Below, piece after piece: positions 25,508-32,743 of a stretch of DNA of 64,000 nt (position 1 is the stretch's first letter; the number at the start of each line of letters is the position of its first letter). The notes under the pieces are model-generated. The model did no database searches. It saw nothing but the letters and a program-made list of their open reading frames with translations, and was not told where the DNA came from. The translations under genes and the position numbers were made by a program. This DNA is from Brevibacterium oceani (GTDB lineage Bacteria; Actinomycetota; Actinomycetes; Actinomycetales; Brevibacteriaceae), in contig NZ_JABKDE010000005.1 in the NCBI RefSeq assembly GCF_013623835.1, positions 248,001 to 312,000 of the forward strand, given 5' to 3'.

Positions 25508-26314
25508 CTAACGGAAGCTGGGGGCGGGGACCTTCTCGCCGTCGATGCTCACCGTCGGCAGGATCTTCCTGAACTCTTCGTCCGCCTCGGTGTTCGACTT
25601 CAGGGTGCGCATCTCGATGGTGAGGCTGACGAGGCGCCCATTGATCTTGTACCCCGTCTGGACACCGTAGGCCATGGTGGGCTGCTGATCGATGGCAAGG
25701 ATCTCTGTGGCACCGAGTACCGCCTGATAGCTCCAGTACTCACCGGCGCTGAGCGAACCGGTCCTCTCGGCCAGGACCTGAGAGTCCTGCTTCGAGAAGC
25801 TGAACTTTCTCTTCTGGTCGACGACTTCCTGCGCGCTGTCGCTGTATTCGTCGTTGCAGCTGATCATGAAGACGTCTGAACTCGTCGAGCCGTCGGAGCG
25901 AGAGTAGATATGGAACTGGTCCGTGCTGCCGGTGCTGCCGGTCCAATCATCTCCGAGCGCGAAGGAGACCTCCACGGGACAGGTGCCGCCGAGGGTGACG
26001 GTCTCCTTCTTCATCCCCTCGGGAATCCCGCCCTCGGTGGGTTCGCTCGTGGGTTCGGAGCCGGCGGTCTTCTGCACACCGACCCTGACGGGGCCCGATG
26101 ACGTGTCCTCGGTGCGGATCTGCAGGACCGAGCATCCGCTGAGGAGGACGGTCAGCGCCAGGGCTCCGGCGCCCGCGGCACGCCGCGTTCCTGGTGAGGG
26201 CCCGGCCCCGGCCGCGCGTTTCGGGGTGCCGGCATTCTCCGAGGCGGTCGCGGGGCCCGATCCGAGTATGCGCTTCGGGATACCGACGGTGTTCTTCGGA
26301 CGCGGAGGGATCAC
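25508..26314 (-). CDS. Lipoprotein downstream of the histidine kinase, unknown function
   Basis: A 268-residue protein with a long Pro/Gly/Arg-rich n-region (about 1-47), a hydrophobic stretch and lipobox VLLSGC at about 60. It is therefore an exported lipoprotein whose real start may lie downstream of GTG 26314. The mature part has two cysteines (LGGTCPVEV, MISCNDEYS) that could pair, and ends GEKVPAPSFR. I recognise no family. GTG 26314 overlaps the kinase stop (GTGA), so it is translated with the two-component system. It may sense or modulate the kinase at the outer face, by analogy with other kinase-lipoprotein pairs such as MtrB-LpqB, to which it shows no evident similarity. Confidence 0.7.
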   Translation of the reverse strand: MIPPRPKNTVGIPKRILGSGPATASENAGTPKRAAGAGPSPGTRRAAGAGALALTVLLSGCSVLQIRTEDTSSGPVRVGVQKTAGSEPTSEPTEGGIPEGMKKETVTLGGTCPVEVSFALGDDWTGSTGSTDQFHIYSRSDGSTSSDVFMISCNDEYSDSAQEVVDQKRKFSFSKQDSQVLAERTGSLSAGEYWSYQAVLGATEILAIDQQPTMAYGVQTGYKINGRLVSLTIEMRTLKSNTEADEEFRKILPTVSIDGEKVPAPSFR

Positions 26315-27999
26315 CGCTGCTCACCCTGATCTCGCCGCTTCGGGCACCCCTCCTCCGGACCTGGCTGCTGCGGCGGGGTGTTCGGTGCGGTAGTCGGGGC
26401 GGCGCCGGGGTGTGGCGGCTGAGAGCCGGAGTTCGGCTGCGCGTTGTTGCCGAACGGCGTGGACTGCCCGACGTTCTGCGGGCCGGAGTTCGGCTGGCTG
26501 CCGGAGGGCCGCTGTGGGCCGGACTTCGGCTGGCCGGTGTAGGGCTGCGGCTGACTGCCGTACTGAGGCTGCTGCCCGAAATTCTGGGAGCCGCCGTTCG
26601 GCTGCCCGCCGTAGGGCTGTTGGGCCCCGGGAATCGGCTGGCCATAGCCCTGCCCGCCCGGCTGGCTGCCGATCGGTGGCTGCTGTCCGGTGTTCGGCTG
26701 GCTGATGCCGGGCTGACTGCCAAAGGGCTGCTGTGGTCCCGAATTCGGCTGGCTGCCGATCGGGGGCTGCTGACCGTTGTTCGGCGCACCGTTGTTCGGC
26801 TGGACGGGCTGCGGGTTCTGCCCGCCGCCCGGACCGCCGCGCGGCGGCTTGAACTGCGAATGCTGGCCGGAGTCCGGCGGCAGACCGCCGGAGACGGACT
26901 CGCCCGTGGTGCGATTGACCAGCGCCCCGTCGATGCGTTCGAGGCGACGTTTCGACGTCCGCCTCGGCGTGCCGAGGATCCGCCCCTCGAGTTCGTCCTG
27001 GTTCGGCTGGCGCGGCGGCAGGAACCCGGGTGCCTGCCGCGCATCCGCCTGCTGCACCGGCTGCACAGCATGCGATCCGGCGGCCACCCGGTCCATGTGC
27101 TCGGACATCTGCGGCACGGTCACCGGCGCGGCATCGGCGAGCACCGGCAGGACCATGCGCACCGAGGTGCCGACACCCTCCTGGCTGAACAGCTGCACTG
27201 ACCCACCATGGCGGGTGACGATCGCCCGCACCAACGACAGCCCCATTCCCGAACCGGCGACGGCGCGTACCCGCGAGCCGCGGGAGAGTTCGTCCCAGAC
27301 GCCTTCCTGCTCGGCCAGAGGGATTCCGCTTCCCGTATCGGCCACCTCGACGACGACCCACCGGTGGCCGTCGATGATCTGTTCGTTGGCCCGCAGCTCG
27401 ACGACCTCGGCCTGCGACGAATACTTGAGCGCATTGCCCAGAAGATTGAGGATCGCGGTGAGCAGCAGGTCCTCTTCACCGGCGACGTCCGGCAGCCGCC
27501 ACGGCGCCCGAGCGACCGTGGCCACGATCATCCGATCCTCGGCGCCGGGCGCGGTCGAGGCGTCCTCGACGGCCTGATGGATGAGCGCGTCGAGGTCGAC
27601 GCGGGCGTATTCGATGATGCGGGTCTCGACATCGGCGAGCTTGCGCAGATCGGCGAGCAGCCGCGCCACCCGCCTCGAGGACACGTCGACCTGCTTGGCG
27701 GCCGGCTCCACCTCGGACAGGGTTCCCCCGTCGCGGACGACCTCGCGGATGCTCGCCGCCGAGGTGCGCAGCGCCGTGAGCGGATTCTTCAGCTCGTGGT
27801 CGAGACGAATGAGCATGCGATTCCGCTTCGTCATCGAGTCCTCGGCGGCCGCGGTCTCGATGGACTCCCGCAGCGTCGCCTCCCGCTTCTGCAGAGACCG
27901 CCATGCGAACCATGCTCCGACGGCGAGACCGGCGAGCACGAGGACGATCAGGAGCAGGAACAGCCAGACCTGGATCTCGACAACGAGGAAATTCGTCAT
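26311..27999 (-). CDS. Sensor histidine kinase with long Pro/Gln/Gly/Asn-rich C-terminal tail
   Basis: A 562-residue kinase. One N-terminal transmembrane helix (about 8-32) leaves almost no extracellular part, so the signal must be intramembrane, cytoplasmic or passed by a partner. Phospho-acceptor is H68 in LIRLDHELKNPLTAL. The ATPase has N-box LLGNALKYS (N189), G1 DTGSGIP (221-227) and G2 GSGMGLSLV (249-257). Kinase homology ends near 290. Residues about 330-562 are low-complexity, built on GSQPNSGPQ, GQQPPIGSQ and GGQPNGG-like units, an unusual appendage for this family. It overlaps the response regulator stop (ATGA) and the lipoprotein start (GTGA). Confidence 0.9.
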   Translation of the reverse strand: MTNFLVVEIQVWLFLLLIVLVLAGLAVGAWFAWRSLQKREATLRESIETAAAEDSMTKRNRMLIRLDHELKNPLTALRTSAASIREVVRDGGTLSEVEPAAKQVDVSSRRVARLLADLRKLADVETRIIEYARVDLDALIHQAVEDASTAPGAEDRMIVATVARAPWRLPDVAGEEDLLLTAILNLLGNALKYSSQAEVVELRANEQIIDGHRWVVVEVADTGSGIPLAEQEGVWDELSRGSRVRAVAGSGMGLSLVRAIVTRHGGSVQLFSQEGVGTSVRMVLPVLADAAPVTVPQMSEHMDRVAAGSHAVQPVQQADARQAPGFLPPRQPNQDELEGRILGTPRRTSKRRLERIDGALVNRTTGESVSGGLPPDSGQHSQFKPPRGGPGGGQNPQPVQPNNGAPNNGQQPPIGSQPNSGPQQPFGSQPGISQPNTGQQPPIGSQPGGQGYGQPIPGAQQPYGGQPNGGSQNFGQQPQYGSQPQPYTGQPKSGPQRPSGSQPNSGPQNVGQSTPFGNNAQPNSGSQPPHPGAAPTTAPNTPPQQPGPEEGCPKRRDQGEQR

Positions 28000-28748
28000 A
28001 CGTGCCTCTGGCCGTCCTCTCCGCGGACCTCACCGACGAAGCGGTATCCGCGTCCCTGCACGGTGGCGATCCACCGCGGTTCGGCGGCATCCTCGCCGAG
28101 CACCCGTCGCAGCTCTGCGACTCGGGAGTCGACCGCGCGAGTGCCCACGGCCTCCTCGAAGCCCCACAGGACCTCGAGCAGTCGGGAGCGTTCGATGAGC
28201 TCCTCCTTGTGCACCATGAGGTACTCGAGCAGAGTGAAGCCCTTCGGCGTGATGACGAGTTCGCGCGGCCCCAGCCACGCCCTCCGACCGACGCGGTCGA
28301 CGCGCAGCCCGAAGCTCGACACGAGCACGGGGGCCGTCGCCAACGGGGGGCCGTCATTGCGGGTACGTCTGAGCACCGCGCGGATGCGAGCGACGAGCTC
28401 ATGCGGGTCGAAGGGTTTGTTGAGGTAGTCGTCGGCGCCCTCCTCGAGCGCCATCGCCCGCTCGACGCCCTCCCCGACCTGAGTCAGCAGCAGCACCGGG
28501 ACCCAATTCTCCTCCTGCCGCAGACGCCTGAGCACCTGTCGGCCGTCGGCTCCGGGCATGAGCACGTCGAGCACGCAGACATCGGGTCTGTGCCGGTGGA
28601 TCTCATCGAGAGCCAGCAGTCCGTCGCTGGCCGGCAGAACCCGGAAGCCTGAGCGCTCGAGGAACGGCACCACCGCCCCGAGGACGTCGGGCTCATCATC
28701 GGCGACTAAGACGAGTGGTTGGGGCTCGCTGTGATTGTCAGTCGTCAT
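27996..28748 (-). CDS. OmpR-family response regulator
   Basis: A 250-residue two-domain regulator. Receiver: acidic pair D17/D18 in VLVADDEPD, phospho-acceptor D61 in CVLDVLMPG, T89 and K111 in LNKPFDP. The C-terminal winged helix is of OmpR/PhoB type (LVITPKGFTLLEYLMVHKEE, RVAELRRVLGED, TVQGRGYRFVGEV). I set the start at ATG 28748. It lies inside the 3' end of mnhG, overlapping it by 11 nt, so the regulator is translationally coupled to the antiporter operon. This arrangement suggests that it controls, or is induced with, the Mrp genes. The partner is the adjacent kinase. Confidence 0.92.
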   Translation of the reverse strand: MTTDNHSEPQPLVLVADDEPDVLGAVVPFLERSGFRVLPASDGLLALDEIHRHRPDVCVLDVLMPGADGRQVLRRLRQEENWVPVLLLTQVGEGVERAMALEEGADDYLNKPFDPHELVARIRAVLRRTRNDGPPLATAPVLVSSFGLRVDRVGRRAWLGPRELVITPKGFTLLEYLMVHKEELIERSRLLEVLWGFEEAVGTRAVDSRVAELRRVLGEDAAEPRWIATVQGRGYRFVGEVRGEDGQRHV

Positions 28749-29133
28749 GGTGGTCTGGTCCGGTTCCTCTCTGGCGTTCCCAAGCAAGCTCTCGGGCCTC
28801 AGCACGATCGACCGCCTCGGCGAGTTCGTCTCGGTACAGCATAGAACGACGCAGGTGCTTGGTGCGATAGCCGGCGCGGCCGACCATATGCGTGGCGACG
28901 GGGATCGTCACCAGCTGGAAGGAGATGATGATCGCCAGCGTCGTCACCGTCGCCCATGTCGGGAACTGGATCGCGACCCCTACACACACGAGCGTCAGGC
29001 CCAGGACCTGCGGTTTCGCACTCGCGTGCATGCGGGAGAGCAGATCCCCGAAGCGGACGAGTCCCACCGCGGCGGCCAAGGACAGGACCGCGCCGAGGAG
29101 GATGAGCACTGCCGAGATGATGTCAAGAACCAT
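28738..29133 (-). CDS. mnhG: Mrp/Mnh cation antiporter subunit G
   Basis: A 131-residue membrane subunit with three hydrophobic segments: AVLILLGAVLSLAAAVGLV, the middle VLGLTLVCVGVAI, and TLAIIISFQLVTIPVATHMV. The conserved FGDLLSRMHASAKPQ loop is characteristic of MnhG/MrpG. The C-terminal tail is charged (DRAEARELAWERQRG). It is the last antiporter gene. Its start overlaps mnhF by 11 nt and its end overlaps the response regulator start by 11 nt. Confidence 0.92.
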   Translation of the reverse strand: MVLDIISAVLILLGAVLSLAAAVGLVRFGDLLSRMHASAKPQVLGLTLVCVGVAIQFPTWATVTTLAIIISFQLVTIPVATHMVGRAGYRTKHLRRSMLYRDELAEAVDRAEARELAWERQRGTGPDHHDD

Positions 29134-29842
29134 TGTTCTGCCCTTCCCCGGAGGTCTCGTCCGTTTCCGTCGGAGCCCTGTCCGCGTCAGTCGAGGCCCT
29201 GTCCGCGTCAGTCGAGGCCCTGTCCGCGTCCGTCGAGCCCCGGCTCATGTGCTCGGCGTCATCGGGACCGGGATCGGGTCCCGTGCCCTCGCCCTCCCCG
29301 TCGACGTCGGCGTCGGGATCGTAGGTCGGGTCCTCGATCTCGGTGACCTCATCGGTCACCGGACCTGCGTCCTGCGACGATGCGGACCGCGCCCCCGCCT
29401 CGGCGGTGGTGTCCTCACCCTGCGCAGACTCACCCTCCGCAGCGGAGTCCCGCTCACCGGGCCCCTGCTCACCGGCATCCGACGGTGTCTCATCGCGGGC
29501 GTCCCGCGGCATGTGCCAATCGGTGCTGGAGAAATCGGACAGCGCACCCGCCTCGGCGCCGGGAGTCATCGAATCGGACTTCGAGACGTACCGGGACACG
29601 CTCACGGACCCGACGAATCCGAGCATCGCGAGCACGATGAGCACCGGCAGCAGGTCCGTGCGGTCAGACAGCGCCATGTACCCGCCGAGACCGCACATGA
29701 TCGAGGCCAGCACCACGTCGGTGCCGATCATGCGATCGAGGATCGAGGGCCCGCGGACGATGCGATAGAGGGCGAGGACCACCGAGGCGGCCAGGAGCAG
29801 CGAACCGGCGACGATGAGGATGTCGAGGACGATCTGACTCAT
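29123..29842 (-). CDS. mnhF: Mrp/Mnh antiporter subunit F with 150-residue acidic tail
   Basis: A 239-residue protein. Residues 1-86 are a normal three-helix MnhF (LYRIVRGPSILDRMIGTDVVL, LLPVLIVLAMLGFVGSVSVSRYV). MnhF is normally under about 100 residues, so the remaining 150 residues are an addition. This tail is Asp/Glu/Ser/Thr/Gly-rich and contains DADRAST repeated three times, encoded by 21-bp DNA repeats. Base and codon use stay high-GC. The tail is probably disordered and cytoplasmic. It overlaps mnhE (ATGA) and mnhG (11 nt). Confidence 0.9.
   Translation of the reverse strand: MSQIVLDILIVAGSLLLAASVVLALYRIVRGPSILDRMIGTDVVLASIMCGLGGYMALSDRTDLLPVLIVLAMLGFVGSVSVSRYVSKSDSMTPGAEAGALSDFSSTDWHMPRDARDETPSDAGEQGPGERDSAAEGESAQGEDTTAEAGARSASSQDAGPVTDEVTEIEDPTYDPDADVDGEGEGTGPDPGPDDAEHMSRGSTDADRASTDADRASTDADRAPTETDETSGEGQNNGS
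29171..29233. repeat. Three 21-bp tandem repeats inside mnhF
   Basis: Units at 29171-29191, 29192-29212 and 29213-29233, nearly identical. They encode the heptapeptide DADRAST in tandem within the acidic tail of MnhF. Confidence 0.9.
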
Positions 29843-30465
29843 GCTGATCCTCCAGCGGTCTCGCCGAGCGGATCCGGACGGGAGCGCAGCGCGGCGAGGT
29901 CACGATGCGAACCGAGCGTGCGGATGAGCAGCTCCTCGATGTGATAGACCTGCGCCTTGGCCTTGCGCACCTTCTCCTCCGAATCGCAGTCGAGGAAGTG
30001 GAGGTAGAGGATGCCCATCGACCGGTCACTGTCGATGATGATCGACCCGGGGATGAGGCTGGCGGTGTCGGCGATGAGCGTGAGCACGAGGTCCGAGCTC
30101 GTGCGCAGATCGCAGGCGACGACCGAACCGGCACCGACGGCGCGGGGCCGGAATGCGAACCACGCGACCTCGATCGAGGCGTAGAGCACCGAGTAGATGA
30201 ACCACAGGCCGAAGACCAGCGCATGCCAGACATTGAACCGGCCGGAGAGCACCACCGGCGGCAGGTAGAAGACGCGGGTGACGAGGAACGCGACCACGAT
30301 GCCCGAGACCACGGTGATCGCCGTGACCGAATCCCACAGCATCAGCCACAGCAGGACGAGGGAGATGAGCAGCACGAGCTGCTGGACGAACCCTCTGCCG
30401 CGGCTCATCCGCGGTCGGGTCGGGCCGGCAGGACGGCTCAGGCGCGTCGATCGTCTCGGACTCAT
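29839..30465 (-). CDS. mnhE: Mrp/Mnh antiporter subunit E
   Basis: A 208-residue MnhE. A basic N-terminal stretch (MSPRRSTRLSRPAGPTRPRM) is followed by hydrophobic segments (QLVLLISLVLLWLMLWDSV, AITVVSGIVVAFLVTRVFY, HALVFGLWFIYSVLYASIEVAW). The conserved soluble domain (TLIADTASLIPGSIIID, GILYLHFLD) follows. Overlaps mnhD by TGATG and mnhF by ATGA. Needed for assembly of the antiporter complex in characterised systems. Confidence 0.92.
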   Translation of the reverse strand: MSPRRSTRLSRPAGPTRPRMSRGRGFVQQLVLLISLVLLWLMLWDSVTAITVVSGIVVAFLVTRVFYLPPVVLSGRFNVWHALVFGLWFIYSVLYASIEVAWFAFRPRAVGAGSVVACDLRTSSDLVLTLIADTASLIPGSIIIDSDRSMGILYLHFLDCDSEEKVRKAKAQVYHIEELLIRTLGSHRDLAALRSRPDPLGETAGGSA

Positions 30466-32045
30466 CAGCTCTCATCTCCGAGCACGTTGGAGACGTAGTC
30501 GAGCGGGGTCTGCAGATTCTCTGCCGCCCGTTCCGCCATCCCCCACAGCGGTTCGGCCGCGACCGTGAGCACGATGGAGGCGATGACGATCACCGAGGTG
30601 GCCACCACCATGGCAGGGGGCACGCCGATCTGAGACTTCCACTTCTTCCCGGCCAGCAGCGTCTTCTTCCGTTCGGCGAACTCGTCGACGAGGTCCGCAT
30701 TGGGCTCCTCGACGTCGGCGGGGTCGCGCCAGAAAGCGAGGTTGAAGGTACGGCCGATGACGTAGAGGGTGAGCAGGCTCGTCAGGGCGCCGGCGACGAT
30801 GAGGACCGTCGGCAGCCACGCGTGGTCGTCGAAGCCGGCGAGGAACAGCGCGACCTTGCCGATGAAGCCGGAGAACGGCGGAATGCCGGAGAGATTGAGG
30901 GCCGGGACGAAGAACATGATCGTCAGCACCGGAGAGAGCACCATGAGTCCGCCCAACGACCTCGTCGAGGTGGACCCGCCGCGCATCTCCACGAGCCCGA
31001 TGGCCAGGAACAGTGCGGTCTGGACGATGATGTGGTGGAGCGTGTAGTAGATCGCCGCGGACAGGCCCACACTCGTGCCCAGAGCCACACCGAAGAGCAT
31101 GTAGCCGATGTGGGAGACGAGGGTGAAGGACACGATCCTCTTGATCTCCGACTGCGCGATCGCACCGAGGATGCCCACGAGCATCGTCAGTCCCGCCGCG
31201 ATGAGCAGCGGCACCCGCAGGGAGGAATCGGCGAACAGCAGCGTCTCTGTCCGGATGATCGCGTAGATGCCGACCTTCGTCAGCAGTCCCGCGAACACCG
31301 CGGTGACCGGGGCCGGAGCCGTCGGGTACGAGTCGGGCAGCCAGAATGAGAGCGGGAAGATCGCGGCCTTGATGCCGAAGCCGAGCAGCAGCAGCACGTG
31401 GAGGATCATCTGCACATCGGCGGGCAGGTCGGAGATCCGCTCGGACAGCTGCGCCATGTTCACCGTGCCGGTCGCCGCGTAGATGATGCCGATCGCGGTG
31501 AGGAAGATGACCGAGGACACGAGAGAGATGATCACGTAGGTCACGCCCGCCCGGATCCGTTCGGCCGTCGCACCGAGGGTGAGCAGAACATACGAGGCGA
31601 CGAGGAACATCTCGAAGCCGACGTAGAGGTTGAACAGGTCGCCGGCGAGGAAGGAGTTCGCGATGCCCGCGCACAGCACCAGATAGCTGGGGTTGAACAC
31701 GGAGATCGGGGTCTCGTTCGAATCGTCGTTCGCGTCCTGGCTCAGAGCGTAGACGAGCACGCACAGAGTCACCAGCGAGGAGACGATGAGCATGAGCGCG
31801 GAGAGCCTGTCCGCCACGAGCACGATGCCCGCCGGCGGCTCCCACCCGCCGATGGCCACGACCTGCGGCCCGTGAGCGTCGACGCCGAAGAGCACGACCG
31901 TGGCGATGACCATGACCGCCAAGAGGATCGCGATCGACACGACGTTCTGCGCCTTCGTGTACTTGGACAGGACGAGCGTGATGCCCGCGCCGATGAGCGG
32001 CAGCAGAACCGGCAGCGGAATGAGGACGGGCAGGAGATCGATCAT
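30465..32045 (-). CDS. mnhD: Mrp/Mnh antiporter subunit D (NuoN/M-like)
   Basis: A 526-residue proton-translocating membrane subunit homologous to complex I antiporter-like subunits. About 14 hydrophobic segments. Landmarks include NLYVGFEMFLVASYVLL (glutamate in the conserved helix), GFGIKAAIFPLSFWLPDSYPTAPAPVTAVF (lysine and following amphipathic loop), and HIIVQTALFLAIGLVEM. It forms the core antiport module with MnhA. Overlaps mnhC (ATGA) and mnhE (TGATG). The polar C-terminus resembles other actinobacterial MnhD proteins. Confidence 0.93.
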   Translation of the reverse strand: MIDLLPVLIPLPVLLPLIGAGITLVLSKYTKAQNVVSIAILLAVMVIATVVLFGVDAHGPQVVAIGGWEPPAGIVLVADRLSALMLIVSSLVTLCVLVYALSQDANDDSNETPISVFNPSYLVLCAGIANSFLAGDLFNLYVGFEMFLVASYVLLTLGATAERIRAGVTYVIISLVSSVIFLTAIGIIYAATGTVNMAQLSERISDLPADVQMILHVLLLLGFGIKAAIFPLSFWLPDSYPTAPAPVTAVFAGLLTKVGIYAIIRTETLLFADSSLRVPLLIAAGLTMLVGILGAIAQSEIKRIVSFTLVSHIGYMLFGVALGTSVGLSAAIYYTLHHIIVQTALFLAIGLVEMRGGSTSTRSLGGLMVLSPVLTIMFFVPALNLSGIPPFSGFIGKVALFLAGFDDHAWLPTVLIVAGALTSLLTLYVIGRTFNLAFWRDPADVEEPNADLVDEFAERKKTLLAGKKWKSQIGVPPAMVVATSVIVIASIVLTVAAEPLWGMAERAAENLQTPLDYVSNVLGDES

Positions 32046-32743
32046 GCGTCATCCCCCTTCGTGCCCTTGGCGTCGTTGGTGTCCTTCGCTTCCTCGGTGT
32101 CCGTCGCTACGTCGGCATCCGTCGCTTCCTTGGCGTCCGTCGCTTCCTCGGCGGCCTCGGCCTCGTTCGCACTGTGCGCGTCCGTCTGGGAGTCCACGAC
32201 CGCCTCGGCGATGGCATCGGCCTGGGCCGGGTTCGGAGCATCGTCGATCTCCGCGGCGATCTCTTCCCTCTCATCGGGAGTGCCGTCGTCGTCGAGGTCG
32301 ACGGCACCCCTGATCGGGGACTCCGCCTCGTCACCGAACTCGGTGTCGTCGTAGTCGGTGCTCGCCTCCGCCTCGGAGTCGATGACCTTGGTGATCGCGA
32401 CCTGGAGGTCGGCGTCGTCGTCCTGCAGCGAATCGGCGCGCATGAGCCTCCAGGAACGGTAGATCATCGCCAACAGGAACGCGGTCACGGCGAAGGTGAT
32501 GACGATTGCGGTGAGGATGAGGGCCTGCGGCAGCGGGTCGGACATGCCCTCCGTCGACAGGTTCTTCCCATCGGTCAGCGGCACCGAACCGCGGCCGGCG
32601 GTGAGGATGATGAGCAGATTCGCGCCGTTGCCGAGCAGGATGAAGCCGAGCAGGACACGGGTCAGCGACCGCTCGAGCATGAGGTAGATGCCGGCGGCGA
32701 AGAGGACGCCCATGGCCACGACCATGACGAAGGGCATGCTCAC
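32042..32743 (-). CDS. mnhC: Mrp/Mnh antiporter subunit C with acidic tail
   Basis: A 233-residue NuoK-like subunit. Residues 1-100 have three helices (VVAMGVLFAAGIYLMLERS, LLGFILLGNGANLLIILTAG, ALILTAIVITFAVTAFLLAMIY). Family members normally end near residue 110-130. Here about 120 further residues are strongly acidic (Asp/Glu/Ala/Thr, EATDAKEATDADVATDTEEA), a pattern like that seen in MnhF. Overlaps mnhA (ATGA) and mnhD (ATGA). Confidence 0.92.
   Translation of the reverse strand: MSMPFVMVVAMGVLFAAGIYLMLERSLTRVLLGFILLGNGANLLIILTAGRGSVPLTDGKNLSTEGMSDPLPQALILTAIVITFAVTAFLLAMIYRSWRLMRADSLQDDDADLQVAITKVIDSEAEASTDYDDTEFGDEAESPIRGAVDLDDDGTPDEREEIAAEIDDAPNPAQADAIAEAVVDSQTDAHSANEAEAAEEATDAKEATDADVATDTEEAKDTNDAKGTKGDDA

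Noticed and set aside
30472-32052. Full-length alternative frame overlapping mnhD
   Set aside because: Arg/His/Ala-rich shadow frame. The mnhD frame has all the antiporter motifs and correct overlaps with its neighbours.
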